57,114 nt of DNA. Source: Collinsella aerofaciens (lineage in GTDB: Bacteria; Actinomycetota; Coriobacteriia; Coriobacteriales; Coriobacteriaceae). Under the pieces are notes generated by a model. It made no database searches. It saw only the letters and a program-made list of their open reading frames with translations, and was not told the origin of the DNA. The stretch spans positions 1 through 57,114 of the forward strand of contig NZ_JADPCH010000015.1 in NCBI RefSeq assembly GCF_015670745.1, given 5' to 3'. This document shows, piece by piece, positions 1 through 6,836 of this stretch. Numbering within the stretch: position 1 is the first letter of the stretch; each line of letters starts with the position of its first letter. The position numbers were made by a program, and so were the translations under genes.

Positions 1-37
1 CATGTCTCCAGTGGAATACGAGCGGCAATACGCTTGA

Positions 38-509
38 GGATCCTTAAAAGAAAGTCCAGTTTATCCTTCCCACTCCACAGTTCGCATCTATGCCGAGGAC
101 GAAGTCCTGGCGGGGATTCAGGATGCGCAGAGGAAGCTTGCGGCAGAAAACCCCGACAGAGTCGTGACCGTCGGCGGCAACTGTATGGTGTCGCCTGCCC
201 TCTTCGATTACCTGCACGGGAAATACGAGAACGTTGGAATCGTCTGGATCTATGCGCATCCGGATGTATCCACGCTGAATGATGGCTACCCCAACGCTCA
301 CGCCATGGTACTTGGCAGCCTTTTGGAACAGGGTGCACCGCAACTCGTTTCGCGGATGCGGCATCCGGTGTTTAAGCCGAGCGATGTCCTGCATATCGGG
401 CTACAGCAGCTCCACGACTATCAGGAAGTTTGCTTAAACAAGCATAGGTGTTGCGGTTTTAGCCGATGTCCTCATGGAGGAAAACGACATGCTGGGTCTG
501 TCTGATTAA
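38..509 (+). pseudogene. Arginase/agmatinase-family remnant
   Basis: Translation from about 38 gives an arginase-like stretch: a GGN motif near 173, then YAHPDVST followed by NAHAMVLGSL, matching the metal-binding DAHxDxxT...H region of ureohydrolases. The first aspartate of that motif is replaced by Tyr. The N-terminal part is missing or cut by a stop at 35-37. After LHDYQEVCL (about 430) the original frame shifts, and the likely C-terminus (ADVLMEENDMLGLSD) lies in another frame, ending at 509. The frame damage and lost metal ligand make this a decayed gene. Confidence 0.6.
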
Positions 510-568
510 AGTCCAACAGTTTCCATGAGGCATCTAGCACGGTAAAAGCTAAAGACCCGGGAGACCCC

Positions 569-775
569 AAACTGTCAACCATCTTTACGGGTGCAAGGGA
601 AACGGGCAAGACAGCCCCCTCTCGCTCCTATCCGAAACGGCGCTTGAACACGGCTGGATTGCAGCGAATGTCTCCGCCATGCCCGGCATGCTCGAAGATA
701 TCATCGAGCACACAAAGGAGGCCGCAGGCCGTTACCTCTCGCAGCCCCATACACGCGTGAGCGGAGTTCAAGTTG
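569..775 (+). pseudogene. AAA ATPase remnant with Walker A
   Basis: Reading from 569 gives TIFTGARETGKTA, a P-loop (GxxxxGKT). After a frameshift comes LSLLSETALEHGWIAANVSAM and then PGMLEDIIEHTKEAA. The second part is closely similar to the translation at 17095-17160, so both loci hold remnants of the same ATPase family, which has an N-terminal P-loop and C-terminal winged helix. Nothing of Walker B or the C-terminus is recognisable here. Non-functional by frameshift and truncation. Confidence 0.6.
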
Positions 776-1034
776 GGCAGCGGGGCGGTTTAGCGCGCCA
801 ATATAATCAAATCGTGCACTTCCATAGCCTCTCGTCTACGTGGTGTACCGTCGTCTCCCCTTTTATCAGAGTTGGGCGATTTTCAGGCACCCGAGCTGAA
901 CTCAAATTGAACTCAACGATGCCTTATCGGTCGAGGGCGTCCTAGCGAGAATATACAGAGGCGCACATTTCGCAGGGAACCTCCCATTCGTTATCATATC
1001 GGGATGCTGTCAAGGCAGCGTCAATGCGTTCGAC

Positions 1035-1718
1035 CTACACCTTCTCGCTTTTCGAGGCCTCGTCTGCAGGACCATCGGAATCGATACGGAATCGATCGGC
1101 ATACCATTCATCCGAAGCAATCACCTTATGGAGCATCTGGAGATGCAGGTCGACATAGTGGCAGAACGCCTTGCCGCATTCCACGAGAGGCGCATTGTTT
1201 CTCTCGTTGGGCTCGGCTCCAAAATTAAACTCGACCTCATAGCCCTCCCCAGGCACACCCATGCTCGGCAGAATATCAATGGAGAAGTGGACGAATCCAG
1301 ACGTCACCTTGTATACATCTTTTACCTTTGGATCGAACTTCTCGAGTAAGTCTTGAAGTCTTCCATCGGACATCTTCTCACCCGAGAAATCTTTCAGCTT
1401 GTTCACAGGCACACCTTGAAACACCTGCTTGAGAAAGTCATCCTGGTCTTCGGCGGCGAATAATGCGAATGTCCGCAGGCAGACTCCAACCTGTGCGCGG
1501 AGAAGCTGGGCGACGCAAACAAGATTCCTCGACTCGAGCATGGAGATGAATCCGTCTATCAGTCTCATCGCATACTCAGAGGAGGATGCCAGATATAGAT
1601 CCCATTGGGTAAAGTCGCCGTTCATGAAGGGAATCACTGCATTGCGCTCGGCGACTCTCAAGGCACTCAGGCTTTGTTCTATTTTCTCAGCTTCTTGTTT
1701 GAACTGTTCGCTATCCAA
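1035..1718 (-). CDS. Hypothetical protein, 227 aa
   Basis: An intact frame starting with TTG (MDSEQFKQEAEKIEQSLSALR) preceded by a GGGGG run. The product is soluble, mixed alpha/beta and charged, with no signal peptide or transmembrane segment. The N-terminal 30 residues could form a coiled coil. A central stretch (DPKVKDVYKVTSGFVHFS) resembles the helix with a conserved His seen in several uncharacterised bacterial DUFs, but I cannot name the family. It stands alone between remnants, which suggests accessory DNA. Function unknown. Confidence 0.6.
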   Translation of the reverse strand: MDSEQFKQEAEKIEQSLSALRVAERNAVIPFMNGDFTQWDLYLASSSEYAMRLIDGFISMLESRNLVCVAQLLRAQVGVCLRTFALFAAEDQDDFLKQVFQGVPVNKLKDFSGEKMSDGRLQDLLEKFDPKVKDVYKVTSGFVHFSIDILPSMGVPGEGYEVEFNFGAEPNERNNAPLVECGKAFCHYVDLHLQMLHKVIASDEWYADRFRIDSDGPADEASKSEKV

Positions 1719-2131
1719 AATGCCCCCAAATGCCGGCTTCTCAACAAATCAAAAAAGCAAGAGAGACAGAGATTAGGTTCCTGCTCCACTGAACCCACGC
1801 TTCCAGTCGAGACACTCCTCCTCGAAGATCTCCCCAGAGTCCCGCCTCTCGCGCCCCTCACGGAACTGTCCATATCAGTGTAGCCAATCCAAGCACAGCC
1901 CCACCGCACGGCCCAGTCGCTTCCGGTCCTGCGTGGCCCCGTGAAGGCGGAAGGGCGTGGTTGTCGTCATCGCGTTCCTTTCTCCTCGTACCTTTTTGGG
2001 CATGCGTCACGGGCCCCCGCGCGGCGCTGAGAGCGAATCGGCGCAGGCTTGGGGCCAGTTGCGTAGAGGTTGAGGTTCGGGTTTCGCCGGCTTACGCAGC
2101 TTGGCGGGCAGAGCGCCCGGGCTCGCTGCGC
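1719..2131. other. Gap with a possible truncated minus-strand ORF
   Basis: No intact gene is seen. On the minus strand an ATG at 1970 follows AAAGGAACGCG and opens a 31-codon frame (MTTTTPFRLHGATQDRKR...) that stops at 1875. Further reading shows Arg/Glu-rich sequence in a second frame (about 1770-1870). This looks like the start of a gene broken early, but I do not recognise it. Confidence 0.3.
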
Positions 2132-2395
2132 CTAGGGCGCGGCGGGATCCGCGACGCCGGAGGTGTCGATCTCGCCCAGATTGGCGAGCTGCTCGATGAG
2201 GGGGAGGCCCATCGGGTCGTCCACCTCGACGCCGCCGAGCACGATGGTGCTGTCGCGTGTGTCTATATGGGTTGTGAACACGGCCGGGTCGAAACCCGAA
2301 GCGATAAAGCCAATGCCCGCGAGGACAACACCCGCGGCAACGAGCCCGCCCGCCACGGCGAGGTAGATCTTCTTCGCACTGGTCATGGTACTCAC
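2132..2395 (-). CDS. Small membrane protein, third gene of PadR operon
   Basis: 87 aa with one hydrophobic helix at about residues 9-33 (IYLAVAGGLVAAGVVLAGIG) followed by an extracytoplasmic stretch. Acidic residues and the C-terminal ADPAAP show no anchor motif. It lies 6 bp after the DUF1700 gene and is probably translated with it. In PadR/DUF1700 operons the third gene often encodes a DUF4097 adhesin-like protein. This product resembles only the membrane-anchored beginning of such a protein, so it is either a short family member or a truncated one. Confidence 0.6.
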   Translation of the reverse strand: MSTMTSAKKIYLAVAGGLVAAGVVLAGIGFIASGFDPAVFTTHIDTRDSTIVLGGVEVDDPMGLPLIEQLANLGEIDTSGVADPAAP

Positions 2396-2401
2396 TCCTT
2401 T

Positions 2402-3025
2402 CTACGCCGCGAGATGCGCGGCAGCGCCGCCCTTCTCGCCCTTACCCTTCCAGAAGGGCGAGGCGGCCTTCCTCGCCCAGAGCGCCGAGAGGCGCGCAAT
2501 TTGTTTTGAGGCTGCCCAAGCGCCAGCACCAGCGAAGAGCGCCACGCCGACGAGGCCGAGCCCCACGCCCGCCGAGGCGAGGGCGTACGGGAAGTGGCCG
2601 ATGATGACGCCGCTTACGGCAAGCAGGAGCCCAACTACGCCCACGCCCCCGAGTGCCACCGCGACGATCCACACGCAGAGCGCCAGCACCCAGATGCAGA
2701 TATAGACCGTGACGGCCACGGCGGCGAAGGCGGCGAGCAGCGGCACCCACACCGGGGAGCCCACGATGGCCAGCACCCACAGCAGCGCGGTGCTGCGCCG
2801 GCGCGTCCTCGCGATCGCGCGCGGCACGGCGGGCAGGTCGTCGAGCGTGGCCTCCGCCACCTCGCCGGGCGTGCCCATGGCGGCCACGGCCTCCTCCTCG
2901 CTCATACCGTCCTCCATGCGGTCGGCGATGGCCTCCGCATAGAACGCCTTGGTCTCCTCCACCTGCTCGGCCGGCAGGCAGGCGAGCAGCTCGCCCAACC
3001 GGCCCAGAAACTCATCGCGCGTCAT
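2402..3025 (-). CDS. DUF1700 family membrane protein
   Basis: The start chosen is ATG at 3025 (MTRDEFLGRLGELL), which overlaps the end of the PadR gene by 14 bp and so suggests translational coupling. A longer frame to 3040 lies inside padR. Residues 1-65 are the typical DUF1700 helical head (RLGELLACLPAEQVEE...MGTPGEVA). Four or so hydrophobic helices follow, then a cationic, small-residue-rich tail. DUF1700 proteins are usually partners of PadR-type regulators and may help respond to membrane stress. The biochemical role is not established. Confidence 0.8.
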   Translation of the reverse strand: MTRDEFLGRLGELLACLPAEQVEETKAFYAEAIADRMEDGMSEEEAVAAMGTPGEVAEATLDDLPAVPRAIARTRRRSTALLWVLAIVGSPVWVPLLAAFAAVAVTVYICIWVLALCVWIVAVALGGVGVVGLLLAVSGVIIGHFPYALASAGVGLGLVGVALFAGAGAWAASKQIARLSALWARKAASPFWKGKGEKGGAAAHLAA

Positions 3026-3332
3026 GGTGCGCCTCCTCAACGTATGCGTAAATCTCCCGTACGGACGGCCACTCGGCCAGGAACTCCTCGATGCGCGCTC
3101 GCCCGTCGTCCGTGATGCGGTAGTACCGGCGCAGCCGCCCGTTGTGCTCGGCGGAGCGCGCCGTGATGCACCCGGCCTTCTCCAGGCGCTTGAGCAGCGG
3201 GTAGAGCGTCGACTCCGTGAGCCCCATGCTCGCCGGTACGTCCTTCACGATCTGGTAGCCGTAGGACTCCTCGCCGGAGACGGCCGCGAGCACGCAGGCC
3301 TCCAGGAAGCCGCGCTTCATCTGTGCCTCCAT
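3012..3332 (-). CDS. PadR-family transcriptional regulator
   Basis: The start at 3332 (MEAQMKRGFLEACVLAAV) has GGAGG 7 bases upstream. The 106-aa product is a winged-helix PadR protein: SYGYQIVKDV, LTESTLYPLLKRLEKAGCI and the wing ending in RRYYRITDDGRARIEEF are the family signature. It has only a short C-terminal dimerisation helix (PadR-s2 type). It heads a three-gene operon with DUF1700 and a small membrane protein and probably represses it. The promoter region upstream is AT-rich with alternating ATAC/GTAT blocks that fit a PadR operator. Confidence 0.88.
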   Translation of the reverse strand: MEAQMKRGFLEACVLAAVSGEESYGYQIVKDVPASMGLTESTLYPLLKRLEKAGCITARSAEHNGRLRRYYRITDDGRARIEEFLAEWPSVREIYAYVEEAHHDAR

Positions 3333-3353
3333 CCGCACACCTCCTCTCGTCAT

Positions 3354-3381
3354 ATACTATGCTATACACTATACGATGCAA
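3354..3381 (-). promoter_or_regulatory. Promoter of padR operon with operator-like AT block
   Basis: On the minus strand TTGCAT (3381-3376) and TAGTAT (3359-3354) are separated by 16 bp, about 22 bp before the padR start codon. The spacer and -10 form an imperfect dyad of TATAGTGTAT and ATAGTATA blocks, where a PadR dimer could bind and block polymerase. Inferred from sequence only. Confidence 0.5.
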
Positions 3382-3396
3382 GGTATTAGACGTCAA

Positions 3397-3951
3397 CTCT
3401 CATCGCGAAGATTCTCCGGCCCCTGCGCGCTGCGAACGTGATATCGCGGGGCGGTTGGCATTATGCATGAAACGTCAAGTAACGCTCTTTTGATCCACTT
3501 CCACTCGGCCCCATATGCCTTGTACAACACCCCCCTTCAACCTTGGGTTCAAGGGAGCCGCTAGGCTGGGCGTGCCGGACGGTAAGGTCCTGGACGCGAT
3601 GGTGGACTTCTCCGATGCCATAGGGGTCATGGGTCTACGCCGATGGAGGCCCACGCACGCGGCAGGGCTCGCCCGTCACCGCTGGTCGCCGGACGGTCCC
3701 CACGCCCCGCTCGCCAACGCGCAGGCGACAGCAGCAGTCCAGCGCTAGCTGGAGACGCCGGAATGCCCAGAAGATGCGTTTCCCATCACTGCGACAGAGC
3801 TTTTTGCAGGGGTGGCAATTTTTCCTAATATCGAGGTCAGCTTGGCTTCGGTAGCCACCTTGAGAGCATCGCCAATAGACTCTTCCTTTATGCGTTCGGC
3901 ATAATCGTAGGCAATACCCAAAAATTCCAGTCCCGAGTAACAGGAGTACAA
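3397..3951. other. Gap of about 550 bp with an unrecognised fragment
   Basis: No intact gene is supported. On the minus strand between about 3950 and 3765 a frame reads LEFLGIAYDYAERIKEE followed by SIGDALKVATEAKLTSI. It looks like real protein sequence, but the start is missing and it merges into the LuxR antisense frame. I do not recognise its family. On the plus strand 3535-3640 has a short open frame (RLGVPDGKVLDAMVDFS). Both are best treated as remnants. Confidence 0.3.
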
Positions 3952-4992
3952 TTGCTGCCAGTGTTGCCAGCTGTTGGGAGATGGAAGATGGACTGCGATG
4001 GCTACCCATGCGTTCCCATGCCGTTGATGTGCACCGCCTTTGTGCCGGGGCAGATTGACGCTGCGGTTGCAGGCATTTCCGACCCCAATTCGCGTGCCAT
4101 TGCCACGGCAGAAGCGCTGTACTTTCGCGGACAGGCCACGCTCGCCGCCGAGGCAGCACGCCCCTATCTTGACGCCACCGACCCCGCACTGCGCTATTCC
4201 GCATGCCTTATCTGCGGATATGCCAGTCTGTCGCTCAATCGTATCGCCGATGCCCGCCGTTGCCTTGCGGGCATCCTCGATACGCCAACTGACGAGGAAT
4301 CGCCCGCCGTCCACGCCACGCATATCCTATTCGCCTCCGCCGCGAGCGTCCTGCTGCACTTGCCTTCCCCGCATTCCGCCGAAGAGTTTTATCCGCTTGC
4401 GGCGCATCTGCCCGAAGGCCTGCGCCTGTTCGCCAGCTACGTGATGGCGCATGCCCTGTATCTGCGCGGCGAATACGGCCGCAGCCTGGGCATGGTGGAA
4501 AATGCCCTGATCATGAAACAGGGAAGCTATCCCATCTCGGAGCTATTCCTGCACTTGTCGGCTTCTATGGCATGCATGAGCCTCAAGGACATCGACGCCG
4601 CAAAATCGCACTTCGGAGCCGCTTGGGACACCGCGCGTCCCGACGGCCTTATCGAGCTCATTGGCGAGCACCACGGCCTTTTGCAGGGGCTCATCGAGGC
4701 ATGCCTAAAATCGCAATACCCTGACGATTTCGCACGCATCATCGAGATCACGTATCGATTCAGCTACGGTTGGCGGCGCATCCACAACCCCGATTCGGGC
4801 GAGGACGTGGCCGACGATCTAACGACCACGGAATTCACCATGGCCATGCTCGCCTGTCGTGGGTGGACCAACGCCGAAATCGCACGCCATATGGGAGTAT
4901 CGCCGGGCACCGTCAAAAACCGCCTATCAGGAGTGTATGCCAAGCTTGGTATCGGAACTCGCGCCGAGCTGGTCGCGCATATGTTACGTTAG
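3952..4992 (+). CDS. LuxR-family transcriptional regulator with TPR-like sensor region
   Basis: 346 aa from a TTG at 3952 with AGGAG five bases upstream. An internal ATG at 3988 after GGGAG is the main alternative. Residues 40-265 are alpha-helical and rich in Ala, Leu and paired helices (AEALYFRGQATLAAEAARPYL), consistent with TPR-type repeats. The C-terminus (about 280-346) is a LuxR/GerE helix-turn-helix: LTTTEFTMAMLACRGWTNAEIARHMGVSPGTVKNRLSGVYAKLGI. No receiver aspartate is present. It ends 155 bp before the giant surface-protein gene on the same strand and probably controls it. Confidence 0.85.
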   Translation: MLPVLPAVGRWKMDCDGYPCVPMPLMCTAFVPGQIDAAVAGISDPNSRAIATAEALYFRGQATLAAEAARPYLDATDPALRYSACLICGYASLSLNRIADARRCLAGILDTPTDEESPAVHATHILFASAASVLLHLPSPHSAEEFYPLAAHLPEGLRLFASYVMAHALYLRGEYGRSLGMVENALIMKQGSYPISELFLHLSASMACMSLKDIDAAKSHFGAAWDTARPDGLIELIGEHHGLLQGLIEACLKSQYPDDFARIIEITYRFSYGWRRIHNPDSGEDVADDLTTTEFTMAMLACRGWTNAEIARHMGVSPGTVKNRLSGVYAKLGIGTRAELVAHMLR

Positions 4993-5147
4993 CGACCGGA
5001 CTACCAAGCGCATCGAACGCGTTCCGGAACCCGGCGCTTCGCTCGATCAATTTGGACATTTTGACCCTTGAATGACACTACCGCCACGTGGTGCCTTCTC
5101 GCAAAATTGGATTATTTCCACCGATACCTGCGGGATGGGAGCCAAAG

Positions 5148-6836
5148 ATGCTTGATCGCCGTTCGTTACTTGTTGCTGGAGCGTCCTCGCTGGCGAGCAT
5201 TATGTTGCCGCGCGTGCCGGGAAGCGCAAACGCCTTCATACTGCCGTTCGCGCCCACCGCGGCCTATGCCGACGAAAAAGACCCCTTCAGGGTGCTCGTT
5301 CTCTCGCGCACCATGTTTGGTGTGGTCGTAGTCGACGTCGCCAACAAGAATACGCCCATCACGGGTGCCCAAGTCACGCTCACATCGCGCTATGCCGCAG
5401 GCAAGCAGCTCACCGCCACGACCGATGACGAAGGCACGGCCATCTTTGAGGTCGCGCCTCTTTCGGAAGGCTACGTGGACGAGGCAACGCTTCTCGACGC
5501 GTACGACTTTAACGGCGGCATCTCCATTGGCATGGCGGGCTACCGTGATGTCGAGATTCCCCTTGCGCGTATCCAGGGCGGTACCGCCATAACCGCGCCC
5601 ACGCGTCCGCTTTCCGACGGCGAGCCGTACTTTCGCCAGCTCACATTCGACGAATGGGACATCCAGTACGCTGAAGCCACGTTCATGACATTGCCGAAGG
5701 ACGACACGGCAAACGAGCAGCCCGATACGCACGCCTTTACCGTGCAGGCACATCTGCCACAGGGTGGACAGGCAACGCTGCGCATCAACAAAGTGACGCC
5801 TGCCGCGGGCAGCTCACCCGAAACCTTCACGCAGATTGGCCAAGTCAAGGCCAGCGCATCGGGCGCGGATAATCTGGCGACGTTCACGCTCGAAGACAAG
5901 TTTCTCGACGCGGCAACGGGCCTTCTGGAAGAAGGGTGCAAGCTGCGCTTTGTCCTCGACTATCAGGGCAAAACCTACACGCTCTCATCCCCTATGGCCG
6001 TTGTCACCGCTCCGGCCGCAAAGGCGGAATCGGGCTCGACCACCATCGTCCCCACTACCATGGACCAAGAGATCACTCCGTTTGATTTCCCGGCGGCGTT
6101 TCCCGGCATCGGCGGCAATAAGTTCACCTGCTGGATGCCCTCGTTCCCCATTTTGTTCGATTTCTCGTTTGCCGGATACGTGCTGTTTGGCGGAGGATAC
6201 AAACCGGTCGGCTACATGAACGATTCAGGCAGTCCGGATCCGGAGTACTGGAAGAAGTCACCGCGCGAGTCGGGTGCCAAGCAAGCAAACCGCTACCTCG
6301 ACGAGATGGAGGGGAAGTGGAATCAGTACAAAAGCATGAGTGCCGGTTCGGGCACCGATCCAAGAAACACCAAGCTCCTTCGCCATCATTGCACGCTGCT
6401 GTTCACGATGGATATCGCCACACAGCTGTACGGCTCGCTCGCCTACGATTGGGTGGGCAAAACCTGGGGCAACAACAACGACCCCGCATACGGCAATATT
6501 AAGGCACTCTTCCAAGTAAGAACCGACCTCAATTGGACCGAGCAGTTTACCCTAGGACCGGTGCCGTTTTTCTTAAACGTCAACCCCTGGGTGCTGGCGA
6601 AGCTGGCGCTCGCCGTGGGTGCCCACACGCACGGCAGCGGCGCGGCGTTTTTAAAAACATTTCGCTCGACTATTCAAACACGTCGGGCTCGTTCACCATC
6701 CAGATCGGGCTTGCCGTCACCTTTGGCGCCGGCGTTGCAGGCGTCGCCTCGTCTGCCGTGCGCGGCGCCGCATCCCTCACGCTGTTCATTGGGTACGAGA
6801 AGGCAGATGGACACCAGCTTCCGCGACTGCGCGTAG
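5148..6836 (+). CDS. Giant Tat-exported surface protein, N-terminal part (frame broken)
   Basis: The start at 5148 (MLDRRSLLVAGASSL) follows GGGAG six bases upstream; a longer in-frame start at 5088 is less likely. The N-terminus is a twin-arginine signal (DRRSLLVAGA, hydrophobic core, then AYADEK for cleavage). Residues about 45-120 resemble a carboxypeptidase-regulatory/CNA-B-like beta domain (DVANKNTPITGAQVTLTS). Later parts are beta-rich with aromatic segments and no recognised enzyme motif. Meaningful sequence runs to the T5A5 tract at 6648-6657. Beyond it this frame is noise to the stop at 6836, and the protein continues in the -1 frame. Confidence 0.7.
   Translation: MLDRRSLLVAGASSLASIMLPRVPGSANAFILPFAPTAAYADEKDPFRVLVLSRTMFGVVVVDVANKNTPITGAQVTLTSRYAAGKQLTATTDDEGTAIFEVAPLSEGYVDEATLLDAYDFNGGISIGMAGYRDVEIPLARIQGGTAITAPTRPLSDGEPYFRQLTFDEWDIQYAEATFMTLPKDDTANEQPDTHAFTVQAHLPQGGQATLRINKVTPAAGSSPETFTQIGQVKASASGADNLATFTLEDKFLDAATGLLEEGCKLRFVLDYQGKTYTLSSPMAVVTAPAAKAESGSTTIVPTTMDQEITPFDFPAAFPGIGGNKFTCWMPSFPILFDFSFAGYVLFGGGYKPVGYMNDSGSPDPEYWKKSPRESGAKQANRYLDEMEGKWNQYKSMSAGSGTDPRNTKLLRHHCTLLFTMDIATQLYGSLAYDWVGKTWGNNNDPAYGNIKALFQVRTDLNWTEQFTLGPVPFFLNVNPWVLAKLALAVGAHTHGSGAAFLKTFRSTIQTRRARSPSRSGLPSPLAPALQASPRLPCAAPHPSRCSLGTRRQMDTSFRDCA
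6648..6657 (+). other. Frameshift point: slippery T5A5 tract
   Basis: The N-terminal frame reads GCG TTT TTA AAA ACA here. The heptamer T TTA AAA (6650-6656) in that frame fits the X XXY YYZ form of a -1 slippery site, and slipping back one base joins ...AAFLK directly to NISLDYSNTSG of the downstream frame. One extra A (T5A6) would restore a single frame equally well. No internal Shine-Dalgarno or strong downstream stem-loop is visible, so an indel, phase variation or sequencing error is more likely than programmed frameshifting. Confidence 0.55.

Noticed and set aside
3745-4323. 192-codon minus-strand frame over the LuxR gene
   Set aside because: Most of it is antisense to the LuxR regulator; only the part below 3950 looks like a real fragment and is noted in the gap entry.
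6533-6655. Independent start for the C-terminal half of the surface protein
   Set aside because: Codons 6533-6655 in that frame encode nothing sensible and overlap the good N-terminal frame; no ribosome-binding site was found.
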